Of a stretch of 64,000 nucleotides of DNA, positions 28,080 through 36,067 are shown piece by piece; the stretch's first letter is position 1, and each line of letters starts with the position of its first letter. A program made the position numbers and the translations under genes. The stretch comes from JBCBSK01 sp965250105 (GTDB lineage: Bacteria; Pseudomonadota; Alphaproteobacteria; Rhizobiales; Tepidamorphaceae), in the NCBI GenBank assembly GCA_965250105.1, contig OZ252290.1, forward strand, positions 2,852,001 through 2,916,000. Reading direction: 5' to 3'. Below the pieces are notes generated by a model that saw only the letters and a program-made list of their open reading frames with translations, had not been told where the DNA came from and ran no database searches.

Positions 28080-28952
28080 TCAGTTCGAGGTGGTGAACAG
28101 GCCGCCGCTGCCCGTCTGGCCGCGCGCGCGGCGGGCGCCGGATCGAGCCACCTCATAGCGCGGATTGATCTGGAGCGCCCGGTTATAGGCGTTCAGCGCG
28201 CCTTCATACTGGCCGCTCTGTTCGAGCGTCAGGCCGCGACCGGCCCAGGCCTCGGCATAGTTCGGCCGGAGTTCCACCGCGCGGTTGAAGTCGCGCAGCG
28301 CATCCTCGGTATTGCCCACCGCGAGCTTGCTCAGCCCGCGCGCGTAATGCGGCTCGGCGGCATTGGGGTTGAGGCCGACGGCGATCGTGAAATCCTCGAT
28401 CGCCAGGTCGTGCAGTCCCTGGCCCTGATAGACCAGGCCGCGATTGTGGAAGCCGAGCGGATTGCCCGAGTCGAGATTGATGGCGCGCTCGAAATCGGCC
28501 AGCGCCGCGCCGAGATTCCCCTGGTCGCGATAGATGATGCCGCGCCCGATATAGGCCGGCTCATAGCTTCCGTCGATCGAGATGGCGCGATTGTAATCCT
28601 GCAGCGCGAGATCCTGCCGGCCCATGCGCTCATGCACCAGAGCCCGGTTGGCGTAGGCCTGATGGAAGGCCGGATCGAGCTGGATCGCGCGGTTGAAGTC
28701 CTCCAGCGCGCGGGCATATTGCGCGCCTTCGCCATAGGCGGTGCCGCGCACATTGTAGGGGCCGGGATCGTTCGGATTGGCCTCGATGACATCGGTCAGC
28801 GAGGCGATGTTGATGACCGTGCCCGAATAGCCCGAGACATCGCCGCCGGCCATCAGGGCGCCCGGGGCGCCGCCACAGCCGGCGAGGCCGAGCACGAGAA
28901 GGCTGGCCAGGGCAATGGCAGCAAAGCGGTCGGCGGGGCGCTGATCGGTCAT
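28080..28952 (-). CDS. TPR-repeat lipoprotein
   Basis: About 290 residues. A signal peptide ends in the lipobox LAGC, so the protein is lipidated and anchored in a membrane facing the periplasm. The rest is at least six consecutive tetratricopeptide repeats of the type ALEDFNRAIQLDPAFHQAYANRAL, spaced 34 residues apart. Related lipoproteins are widespread in alphaproteobacteria, and some relatives (NlpI-like) act as adaptors for cell-wall hydrolases; whether this one does is inference. The start at 28952 is preferred because it directly precedes the signal peptide. Confidence 0.9.
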   Translation of the reverse strand: MTDQRPADRFAAIALASLLVLGLAGCGGAPGALMAGGDVSGYSGTVINIASLTDVIEANPNDPGPYNVRGTAYGEGAQYARALEDFNRAIQLDPAFHQAYANRALVHERMGRQDLALQDYNRAISIDGSYEPAYIGRGIIYRDQGNLGAALADFERAINLDSGNPLGFHNRGLVYQGQGLHDLAIEDFTIAVGLNPNAAEPHYARGLSKLAVGNTEDALRDFNRAVELRPNYAEAWAGRGLTLEQSGQYEGALNAYNRALQINPRYEVARSGARRARGQTGSGGLFTTSN

Positions 28953-29061
28953 GCGAGTTCCCACACTGAGCACGCTTACCGCCTAAGGCCGATTTGCGGC
29001 GAGATTGGGATCCCGGCGGCGCGACGTCACGCGGCGCCGATCCGTCCGCCCGGCCGCCGGA

Positions 29062-29301
29062 TCAGCGGCGCGCCTTGCCCTTGGACGGGATGAGGCCTTC
29101 GCGCTGGGCGCGCTTGCGCGCCAGCTTGCGGGCGCGGCGGACGGCTTCGGCCTTTTCGCGCGCCTTCTTCTCGGATGGCTTTTCGTAGAAATTGCGAAGC
29201 TTCATTTCGCGGAAGATGCCTTCGCGCTGCATCTTCTTCTTCAGGGCGCGAAGCGCCTGATCAACGTTATTGTCGCGAACGACTACCTGCACGCGGCTCA
29301 T
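29062..29301 (-). CDS. rpsU: 30S ribosomal protein S21
   Basis: A 79-residue basic protein with the S21 signature VVVRDNNVDQALRALKKKMQ and a highly basic C-terminus (RRARKLARKRAQREG). It is a late-assembly small-subunit protein near the anti-Shine-Dalgarno region. Upstream, on its strand, TGGACT and TTATAG separated by 16 bases about 110 bases before the start are a weak promoter candidate. Confidence 0.97.
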   Translation of the reverse strand: MSRVQVVVRDNNVDQALRALKKKMQREGIFREMKLRNFYEKPSEKKAREKAEAVRRARKLARKRAQREGLIPSKGKARR

Positions 29302-29464
29302 CCTCTTTTCAACGGTCGCAAAAGCCGCCGGCGCGATCGATGCGCTGCAGCCGTCAGCGATGAATGGAAGTCGATCGGTCCGTGGTCACCCACGATCCGT
29401 TGCAGAGCCTATAACGCTTCGCGCGCCAAAAGTCCATATGCCGTGGCGCGCCCGGTTATGACCT

Positions 29465-30580
29465 CTAGTCGGCCGTCAGCGTGCCGCGCGGGAAGACTTG
29501 GGTGACATGACCCATCTTGCGGCCGGGGCGGGCCTCCGCCTTGCCGTAGAGATGGACGGAGAGGCCCGGAGCATCGCGGAACCGCGCCAGCTCGGGATCG
29601 GTCGCGTCATCGCCGAGAAGATTGGTCATGCGCGCATCGGCCAGGCGATCCGCCTCGGCGACCGGCCAGCCCGCCACGCAGCGGATGTGCTGGGCGAACT
29701 GGCTCGTCGGACAGGCGGCCTGGGTCCAGTGGCCGGAATTGTGCACCCTCGGCGCGATCTCGTTGACGCACAAGCTGTCGCCGTTCGGCCCCGGCAGGAC
29801 GAAGAATTCAACGCCGAACACGCCGACATAGCCGAACGCCTCGGCGATCCGCCGGGCGATGGTAATGGCCTTGTCGCGGAGTTCCGGGTCGAGCGCGGCG
29901 GGCACGGTGGTCGTCGCCAGGATGTGGTTCTCATGGCGGTTTTCGCCCGGATCATAGGCCGCGAAGCCGCCGAACCGGTCGCGCGCCGCGATCACCGAGA
30001 TCTCGCAGCGGAACGGCATGCGCGCTTCGAGCACGCAAGGGGCGTCGCCGATCCTATCGAGCGCTGCCTGTGAGGTCAGTGCTTCGCTCAGCGCGACCTG
30101 CCCCTTGCCGTCATAGCCGAGCCGCCGGGTCTTCAGGATCGCCTCCGCGCCGAGTTCCCGGCGCGCCTGGTCGAGATCGGCAGCGCTGTCGATGGGGCGC
30201 CAGGGCGCCACCGCGATGCCCGCCTGGTCGAGAAAGCGCTTCTCGCTAAGCCGGTCCTGCGTCGTCGCCAGAACGGCCGGATCGGGCGCCAGCGCGACAT
30301 GGCCGCTCAAGATGTCGGCGGTGTCCGCCGGGACATTCTCGAATTCATAGGTGACGACGTCGCACAGGCCGGCGAAATCGCGCAGCGCGGCCGCGTCATC
30401 ATAGTCGGCCTCGACCGCGCGCCAGGCGACATCGATGGCGGGGTTGTCGCCCTTAGGCGCGAAGACGCAGACCCGGTAGCCGAGATCGGCGGCGGCGAGC
30501 GCCAGCATGCGGCCAAGCTGGCCGGCGCCGAGAATGCCGATCACGCTGTTGGGCGGCAAAGCCTGGGTCAAGGAGATCAC
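29465..30580 (-). CDS. purK: 5-(carboxyamino)imidazole ribonucleotide synthase
   Basis: A 371-residue ATP-grasp enzyme: makes N5-carboxyaminoimidazole ribonucleotide from AIR, bicarbonate and ATP in purine synthesis. It begins with the nucleotide-binding IGILGAGQLGRMLALAAADLG and contains the ATP-grasp stretch LKTRRLGYDGKGQ and the C-terminal NEIAPRVHNSGHWT. It lies 102 bases downstream of purE, which makes the next step, on the same strand. Confidence 0.97.
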   Translation of the reverse strand: MISLTQALPPNSVIGILGAGQLGRMLALAAADLGYRVCVFAPKGDNPAIDVAWRAVEADYDDAAALRDFAGLCDVVTYEFENVPADTADILSGHVALAPDPAVLATTQDRLSEKRFLDQAGIAVAPWRPIDSAADLDQARRELGAEAILKTRRLGYDGKGQVALSEALTSQAALDRIGDAPCVLEARMPFRCEISVIAARDRFGGFAAYDPGENRHENHILATTTVPAALDPELRDKAITIARRIAEAFGYVGVFGVEFFVLPGPNGDSLCVNEIAPRVHNSGHWTQAACPTSQFAQHIRCVAGWPVAEADRLADARMTNLLGDDATDPELARFRDAPGLSVHLYGKAEARPGRKMGHVTQVFPRGTLTAD

Positions 30581-30682
30581 GGCGCGCTCCGGCGCTGAAA
30601 GGGAGGCGGAAGACGGTGGATGGTCTAGCGCAAGCCCGGCCCGGCCACAATCGACCGGCGGTTCGTCGGGCCGGTATCCGCG

Positions 30683-31183
30683 TCAGGCGTCTGCGGTGTC
30701 GGGCACCAGCGCGATGCTGTCGGTCTGGCGCTGGCGCCAGTCGGCGAGGCGGTCGGCGAGCCCGTCATCCGACAGCGCCAGGACCGAGGCCGCCAGAAGC
30801 GCCGCATTGACTGCGCCGGCGCGGCCGATGGCCAGCGTGCCGACGGGAATGCCGGCGGGCATCTGCACGATCGAGAGCAGGCTGTCCTGTCCCGACAGCG
30901 CCTTCGATTTGACCGGCACGCCGAAGACGGGAAGCTCGGTCAGCGAGGCCGTCATGCCCGGCAGATGCGCCGCGCCGCCGGCGCCAGCGATGATCACCTT
31001 GAAGCCCGCGCCGCGCGCGCCCTTGGCGAACGCATAGAGCCGGTCCGGCGTGCGATGGGCCGAGACGATCCGTGCGTCATGGGCGATCCCCAGATCATCC
31101 AGCGTGTCGGCGGCATGGCGCATGGTCGACCAGTCCGACTGGCTGCCCATGATGATGGCGACGGCGGGCGTGTTGGGGGTCAT
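30683..31183 (-). CDS. purE: N5-CAIR mutase (phosphoribosylaminoimidazole carboxylase, catalytic subunit)
   Basis: A 166-residue class I PurE that converts N5-CAIR to CAIR. The signatures VAIIMGSQSDWSTM, VSAHRTPDRLY and IIAGAGGAAHLPGM are intact, including the catalytic histidine of SAHRTP. The ATG at 31183 is preferred: GAGG lies 9 bases before it, and upstream codons start only with a GTG that lacks a binding site. Confidence 0.97.
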   Translation of the reverse strand: MTPNTPAVAIIMGSQSDWSTMRHAADTLDDLGIAHDARIVSAHRTPDRLYAFAKGARGAGFKVIIAGAGGAAHLPGMTASLTELPVFGVPVKSKALSGQDSLLSIVQMPAGIPVGTLAIGRAGAVNAALLAASVLALSDDGLADRLADWRQRQTDSIALVPDTADA

Positions 31184-31364
31184 GCGGATCGACCTCGTCT
31201 TCACTCGGCCTCTCTCCGCGGAGCCGGTCGCTCACGGTGGCCGAAAAACAGCAATCCCGCGCCGGCATCCGATGGCGGAGGCTTGCGCGGGAAGCCCGCA
31301 ACTATACGGAAAAGGCCGGGTCGGGCAAGCCGTCGATAGGATACAGCCGGCGCGGGTCGCGTCG

Positions 31365-31571
31365 TCAGGCGATGATGTCGGGCGTCAGCTGGTCTTCGAG
31401 ATGGGCGATGCGGTCCTTGAGCAGGAGCTTGCGCTTCTTCAGCCGCTGCAGTCTGAGCGTATCGACCACCGGCGCCTGATGCAGCGCGTCGATCGCATCG
31501 TCCAGATCGCGATGTTCGAGCGTCAGGTCCGCCAGAAGGCGGCGCAATACGGCTTCGTCATTCTCGCTCAT
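31365..31571 (-). CDS. YdcH / DUF465 family small protein
   Basis: A 68-residue helical protein of the DUF465 family: two charged amphipathic helices with the conserved RLQRLKKRKLLLKDRIAHLE in the second. Function unknown; members are probably coiled-coil dimers. It lies 181 bases upstream of purE on the same strand and may be transcribed with it. A paralogue faces away across 318 bases. Confidence 0.88.
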   Translation of the reverse strand: MSENDEAVLRRLLADLTLEHRDLDDAIDALHQAPVVDTLRLQRLKKRKLLLKDRIAHLEDQLTPDIIA

Positions 31572-31889
31572 GAATCAGTGCCACGGGCTCCGCATCGTCT
31601 GTGGGTCATGCCGGCCGGATAGAAGGTTAGCCAGCTTATACGTAGTAACCCGTGAAGCTTAGGTTATCCCCGTAGCTTGTTCGACAAAAGACCTCATACA
31701 TGGCAAACTTGCAAGGTTCGGAACAACCTTCCCAAGGCGCTTGCGGAACCGTTCCCGGCGCCTGAACCGAGGGCTCACCCTGTTCCGGTCGAGATCGGCC
31801 CATGACGCCGATGGCGTCGGCGGCGACAGGCTGTCCGCACGGCCTGTGCCAACAACCCTGTCGGGCCGGTCCAGAGAAGGAGGCTTGAC
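31572..31889. other. 318-base divergent intergenic region
   Basis: No gene seen. The part nearest the minus-strand YdcH gene (31620-31700) is AT-richer and may hold promoters. A short hairpin, AAGGTT at 31713-31718 and AACCTT at 31725-31730 around a 6-base loop, is present without a T-tract. The strong AAGGAGG before 31890 belongs to the next gene. Confidence 0.5.
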
Positions 31890-32072
31890 ATGGCATTGGA
31901 GACGCAAATCGAAGACCTGGTCGCGCAGCACAAGTCGCTGGAGCAGCGGATCGCCGACGAGATGTCGCGACCTTATATCGATGGCGTGCGTATCTCCGAG
32001 TTGAAAAAGCAGAAGCTTAAGCTCAAGGATCGAATAGAAAACCGACGCGCGGACTCCGGCGCGGTACATTAG
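31890..32072 (+). CDS. YdcH / DUF465 family small protein, second copy
   Basis: A 60-residue paralogue of the DUF465 protein encoded on the other strand, with the same ISELKKQKLKLKDRIENR core. A near-perfect AAGGAGG 7 bases before the ATG suggests high expression. The family has no firm function. A candidate structured RNA and an intrinsic terminator follow about 55 and 120 bases after its stop, so the message may have a long structured 3' end. Confidence 0.88.
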   Translation: MALETQIEDLVAQHKSLEQRIADEMSRPYIDGVRISELKKQKLKLKDRIENRRADSGAVH

Positions 32073-32128
32073 GCCGCAAGGCGAGGCGGCGAACGCGCAA
32101 GAAATGGCGCGCAATTCGCGTCTCACAG

Positions 32129-32225
32129 CTGAGGGTTGATTGCCGGTAAAGCGGTTGTGGCGATTGACCCTCAGGTAGTCGACACATCGACAAGGGCGCT
32201 CCCGATTGCGGTCGAGCGCCCTTTT
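32129..32225 (+). ncRNA. Candidate structured RNA with three consecutive hairpins
   Basis: Three hairpins follow one another without gaps longer than three bases. Hairpin 1 pairs 32129-32144 with 32159-32174, sixteen consecutive pairs of which three are G-U, around a 14-base loop. Hairpin 2 is GTCGA-CACA-TCGAC at 32178-32191. Hairpin 3 is the terminator at 32192-32225. This is the layout of a small RNA or a 3'UTR-derived RNA of the YdcH message. I see no convincing promoter just upstream and do not recognise an RNA family. Confidence 0.4.
32192..32225 (+). terminator. Intrinsic terminator
   Basis: Perfect 10-base stem, AAGGGCGCTC at 32192-32201 with GAGCGCCCTT at 32214-32223, ending in TTTT. 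It ends transcription from the YdcH gene or from the candidate RNA. From here to the next gene (32226-32471) I see nothing interpretable. Confidence 0.8.
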
Positions 32226-32471
32226 CCGATCAGGCCCTGTCGACCGGGCGCGGCCCCGTCTCGACCTCTTTTTCCAGTTAAAGGCAGCCTATTGCGCCAT
32301 GCCGAGACCTGCCATGCTCCGGCTGGCCTGCCGGCTCGCGGCGCGACCGGCTAGACTGACCCCCAATAAGAACCCGGCACCGGCCGGCCAACGGGCGATG
32401 CGCCAGACGATGCTGGCGAGGGCCGGGCGCCGTCGTCCGTGCCGTCGTGCGCGAGGGGGGGAAGCGTCCGA

Positions 32472-33731
32472 ATGAGCCTTGACGCGGATGTGCTGGGTCG
32501 CCGAGCGCCGAGCCCCATCGACGGGCGTCCGGCGTGGATCCGGCTTGGCGTGTCCGTCGTGCTCGGCACGATCGGCAGCGTCGGCATGTGGTCGGTGGTC
32601 GTCGTCCTGCCCGCCGTTCAGGCCGAGTTCGGCGTCGATCGCGCCGACGCCGCGCTGCCCTATACGCTGACCATGATCGGCTTCGCGCTCGGCAATCTCG
32701 TTATTGGCCGCCAGGTCGACCGGTTCGGCATTGCCGGGCCACTGGTCATCGCCGCGCTGATGCTGTCGTCGGGTTTCGCGCTCGCCGCCGTCAGCCCGTC
32801 GCTGATGGCGTTCACCCTGTTTCAGGGCGTGTTGATCGGTATCGGCACGTCAGCCTGTTTCGGCCCGCTGATCGCCAATATCTCGCACTGGTTTGAGCGC
32901 CGCCGCGGTATCGCGGTGGCGGCGGTCGCCAGCGGCAACTATCTCGCCGGCGCCATCTGGCCGCCGATCCTGCAGCTTTTCATGGCGGCCGATGGCTGGC
33001 GCACGGCCTATCTCTTCGTCGCGGCGGTCTGTCTCGTCGGCATGATCCCGCTGGCGCTTCTGCTCCGGGCCAATCTGCCGCCCGTCACGCCGCGCCAGGG
33101 CCGGGTGCCGGGCGAAGCCGAACTGCGCGATGACCCGCCCCGGCGGATCGACCTGCCGCCGAATGTCCTGACGCTGATGCTGTTCGCCGCCGGCATCGCC
33201 TGTTGCGTGGCGATGGCCATGCCGCAGGTCCATATCGTGGCCTATTGCGTCGATCTCGGCTTCGGGGTGGCGCGGGGCGCGGAAATGCTGTCGCTGATGC
33301 TGGCCGCCGGTGTCGTGTCGCGGCTGTTCTCGGGCTGGCTGGCCGACCGTATCGGTGGCGTCTGGACGCTGATCATCGGCTCGATCGGCCAGTGCCTCGC
33401 GCTGATGTTCTACATCCCCTTCGACGGGCTGGCCTCGCTCTATCTCGTCTCGCTGTTCTTCGGGCTGGCGCAGGGCGGCATCGTGCCGTCCTATGCCATC
33501 ATCGTGCGCGAATACCTGCCGGCGCGGGAAGCCGGCGCGCGCGTCGGCCTGGTGGTCATGGCCACCGTTCTCGGCATGGCGCTCGGCGGCTGGATCTCGG
33601 GCTACATCTTCGACCAGACCGGGTCCTATCAGGCGGCCTTCGTGAACGGCATCGCCTGGAACCTGATCAATGTCTCGATCATGCTGATGATCCTGTGGCG
33701 CACGCGGGGCCCACGCGTCGCGACGGCGTAG
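32472..33731 (+). CDS. Major facilitator superfamily transporter
   Basis: A 419-residue protein with twelve predicted membrane helices in two halves, separated by a cytoplasmic loop rich in charged residues (near QGRVPGEAELRDDPP). It carries GRQVDRFG and GWLADRIGG, the two copies of the MFS loop 2-3 motif. It resembles the monocarboxylate/oxalate:formate type with an EFGVDRADAALPYTLTM-like N-terminal part. Substrate unknown, direction of transport not predictable. Confidence 0.9.
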   Translation: MSLDADVLGRRAPSPIDGRPAWIRLGVSVVLGTIGSVGMWSVVVVLPAVQAEFGVDRADAALPYTLTMIGFALGNLVIGRQVDRFGIAGPLVIAALMLSSGFALAAVSPSLMAFTLFQGVLIGIGTSACFGPLIANISHWFERRRGIAVAAVASGNYLAGAIWPPILQLFMAADGWRTAYLFVAAVCLVGMIPLALLLRANLPPVTPRQGRVPGEAELRDDPPRRIDLPPNVLTLMLFAAGIACCVAMAMPQVHIVAYCVDLGFGVARGAEMLSLMLAAGVVSRLFSGWLADRIGGVWTLIIGSIGQCLALMFYIPFDGLASLYLVSLFFGLAQGGIVPSYAIIVREYLPAREAGARVGLVVMATVLGMALGGWISGYIFDQTGSYQAAFVNGIAWNLINVSIMLMILWRTRGPRVATA

Positions 33732-33810
33732 CGCATCCCCTGTGTCGAGGGCATCACGCCAGCGGCAGAAAGGTGCCCGTCTCTAGGTTGCTCCTGACTG
33801 TCGATACAGC

Positions 33811-34188
33811 TTAATCCGGCTGGTGGAAGGTCAGCCGGTTACCAAACGGATCGGTGACATCGATGAAGCGTTCGCCCCAGGGCGCCCGCTCCAATCCCGG
33901 CCGCGCGAAGCCATAGTTCTTGGCGTTCAACTCGGCATGCAACGCGGCGATGTCGGACACCTCGACGCGGATGCGGGCGCCCGGCGTGGCGTCGCCGTGA
34001 TGTTCGCTGAGATGCAGGACGAGGCCGTCGCGCGCGAGTTCCATGTAAAGCGGCAGTTGAGGCTCGAAGCGATGCCGCCAGCGCTCCTGGAAGCCGAGAT
34101 AGCCCACGTAGAAATCCAGCGCGGCCTTTTCGTCGAAACTGCGCAGGACGGGCACCGGCGGTGACAGGGTCGGGGGCGTCTCGGTCAT
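33811..34188 (-). CDS. VOC / glyoxalase superfamily protein
   Basis: A 125-residue single-domain protein of the vicinal oxygen chelate fold, similar to small bleomycin-resistance-type proteins: LRSFDEKAALDFYVGYLGF at the start, HLSEHHGDATPG in the middle and DPFGNRLTFHQ at the end. These may bind and sequester a ligand rather than catalyse. AGGAGG about 9 bases before the ATG at 34188 fixes the start. Resistance to any given drug is not established. Confidence 0.88.
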   Translation of the reverse strand: MTETPPTLSPPVPVLRSFDEKAALDFYVGYLGFQERWRHRFEPQLPLYMELARDGLVLHLSEHHGDATPGARIRVEVSDIAALHAELNAKNYGFARPGLERAPWGERFIDVTDPFGNRLTFHQPD

Positions 34189-34245
34189 CTCGTCGTTCCT
34201 CCTCGTCATCTCTTCAAGGCTCTGGACAGGGCTCTGCCTGGCCCT

Positions 34246-35076
34246 TCAGCCGGCGGTAACGTCGTCCGCACGCCGTGCCAAGATCAGATGGCCGGGAACC
34301 GGCTGGCCCTGTTCGTAGCGCACGGTGATGTCGGCCATGACCGCGACGCCGAGACCATGATCGGCCAATCTGGCGCGGATGTAACGCTCCGAATGGGCGA
34401 AGCGGTGGAACGTGCCGACCATATAGTCGCGCCCATCCATCGTCTTTTCGGGCTGGGTTTCGCTCGACAGCGCGACGAGGCCGTCGGGCGCGAGGCGCTG
34501 GCGGATGCCGGCGAACAGATCGTCGACCGCGCCGATATAGGGCAGGAGGTCGGTGGCGACGATCAGGTCCCAGCTTTCGCCGTCGCTGGCCGCCAGGAAC
34601 GCCGCCGCCTCGCCGATATAGAGGTCGTCATATGCGTCCTTGTCATGGGCTTCCGACAACATGTTCTCCGACAGGTCGACGCCGGTGCGGTGGGTCGTCA
34701 TGTCGGCCAGCGCTTCCCCCGACAGCCCCGTGCCGCAGCCGAGATCGAGCAGGCGCGGATAGGGGCCGGGTGCGACCTTCATCAGCCAGTCGCGCACGAT
34801 CAGCGGCACCGAATAGCCGAGCTGGTCGACGAGGATGTCGTCGAAACGCTCGGCCGTCTGGTCGAACAGGAGCGCCACATAGGCGTCCGGCGCTTTGTCC
34901 GGCGCCTGCCCATCGCCGAGCGCGGCCAGCCGCACGCTGGCGCCCACCCTGTCCTCGGGGTCGAGCGCCAGTAACTCCCGATAAAGCGCGGCGGCATCAT
35001 TTGCTTTGCCGGCTTTTTCAAGCTTCAATGCCTGATTGTAGGTATCGGCTAAAATGTCGCACATCGGCTGGTTCAT
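34246..35076 (-). CDS. SAM-dependent methyltransferase with N-terminal TPR-like repeat
   Basis: A 276-residue protein. Residues 1-55 form a TPR-like helix pair (NQALKLEKAGKANDAAALYREL); the rest is a class I methyltransferase with SAM-binding motif I LLDLGCGTGLSG near 109-120, GVDLSENML for motif II and LIVATDLLPYIG downstream. Substrate unknown; the order of repeat then methyltransferase recalls NDUFAF-type or trans-aconitate-type enzymes but is not diagnostic. It is divergent from a PAS protein, 80 bases apart. Confidence 0.9.
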   Translation of the reverse strand: MNQPMCDILADTYNQALKLEKAGKANDAAALYRELLALDPEDRVGASVRLAALGDGQAPDKAPDAYVALLFDQTAERFDDILVDQLGYSVPLIVRDWLMKVAPGPYPRLLDLGCGTGLSGEALADMTTHRTGVDLSENMLSEAHDKDAYDDLYIGEAAAFLAASDGESWDLIVATDLLPYIGAVDDLFAGIRQRLAPDGLVALSSETQPEKTMDGRDYMVGTFHRFAHSERYIRARLADHGLGVAVMADITVRYEQGQPVPGHLILARRADDVTAG

Positions 35077-35156
35077 GTGGTGAAATGAATTAAGGGTTGT
35101 TCAAGGCGCGATTGCCAGATTGCGCGATCGCCAGCGGCGCACGGGAGTTGTCGGCA

Positions 35157-36044
35157 ATGATGCGGGGAACACCGCGGAAGACCTACAGATTCGAACATCA
35201 TGTCGGCTCCACCATCCTAGGGGCCGCCGAACCCCATGTCGAACCCCTGATGGCCGATGCCAAGGGGCTGATGCAGCTGGCGCTGCATGCGGAAAGCTTC
35301 GGCTCCTGGCATCTCGACGTCGCGACGGGGCAGTCCCGCTGGTCGCCCCGCGTCTACCGCATCCACGGGCTCGAGCCGGAGGACGGCCTGGTCGATCTGG
35401 AAGCCGCGGTACGTCTCTACAACGCGCAGGACGCGAAGTCCGTCGCCTGGCTGGTCAAGAAGGCGATCCTGCAGCAGATCGGCTATGAGTTCGTCATGCG
35501 GCTGAACCGGCCCGACGGGGTCCAGCGGCTCGTCCAGTCGATCGCCGCCGTCTCGGTCGACGCGGACGGCAACACCACCGCCCTCTACGGCCTGTTCCGC
35601 GACGTGACCGACCGCATGAACGCCCATGACCTGTCGGTGAGCCGCGCCCGGTTGGTCCGCTCGATGATCAGCAATTCGCCGGCGCCGATCGCGATCGTCG
35701 ACCGCAACATGGCCTATCTCGACGTCAGCCCGTCATGGCTCGACTACCATCGGTTGCCCAATCGCGACGAGGTGATCGGCAGGTCGCATTACGTCGTCAA
35801 TAGCGGCGTGCCCGACGAATGGAAGGCGCAGCACGCCGAGGCGATGGCCGGCAAGGTCATCCGGCGCGACGAAACGCTGCGGACCCGTGCCGACAGCCGG
35901 TCTCCGGCGGCCGGATCGACCGTGTTTCCCTGGCGGCTGGCATCCGGCGAAGTCGGCGGGCTGGTCCTGATGATCCGGGTGACCAACACCGGCGCCGAAC
36001 AGAAGACGACGCTCGACCAGATCGAGAACCTTCTCAGCGAGTGA
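35157..36044 (+). CDS. Two-PAS-domain sensor protein without output domain
   Basis: A 295-residue protein with two PAS domains. The first (about 40-160) has the PAS-3 type AESFGSWHLDVATGQSRWSP start and ends GLFRDVTDRMNAH; the second (about 170-285) starts MISNSPAPIAIVDRNMAYL and ends GLVLMIRVTN. No kinase, cyclase, phosphodiesterase or DNA-binding domain follows. The ATG at 35157 has GGGAG about 10 bases upstream. It probably senses a ligand or redox state and acts through a partner. Confidence 0.85.
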   Translation: MMRGTPRKTYRFEHHVGSTILGAAEPHVEPLMADAKGLMQLALHAESFGSWHLDVATGQSRWSPRVYRIHGLEPEDGLVDLEAAVRLYNAQDAKSVAWLVKKAILQQIGYEFVMRLNRPDGVQRLVQSIAAVSVDADGNTTALYGLFRDVTDRMNAHDLSVSRARLVRSMISNSPAPIAIVDRNMAYLDVSPSWLDYHRLPNRDEVIGRSHYVVNSGVPDEWKAQHAEAMAGKVIRRDETLRTRADSRSPAAGSTVFPWRLASGEVGGLVLMIRVTNTGAEQKTTLDQIENLLSE

Positions 36045-36067
36045 CGCTAGCGGCCTCGGCCTGCCGG

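Noticed and set aside
31713..31730. Six-pair hairpin as a small RNA or terminator
   Set aside because: The stem is short, has no T-tract and could arise by chance.
31365..32072. YdcH pair as a toxin-antitoxin module
   Set aside because: The two proteins are paralogues, are divergent rather than in one operon, and neither resembles a toxin family.
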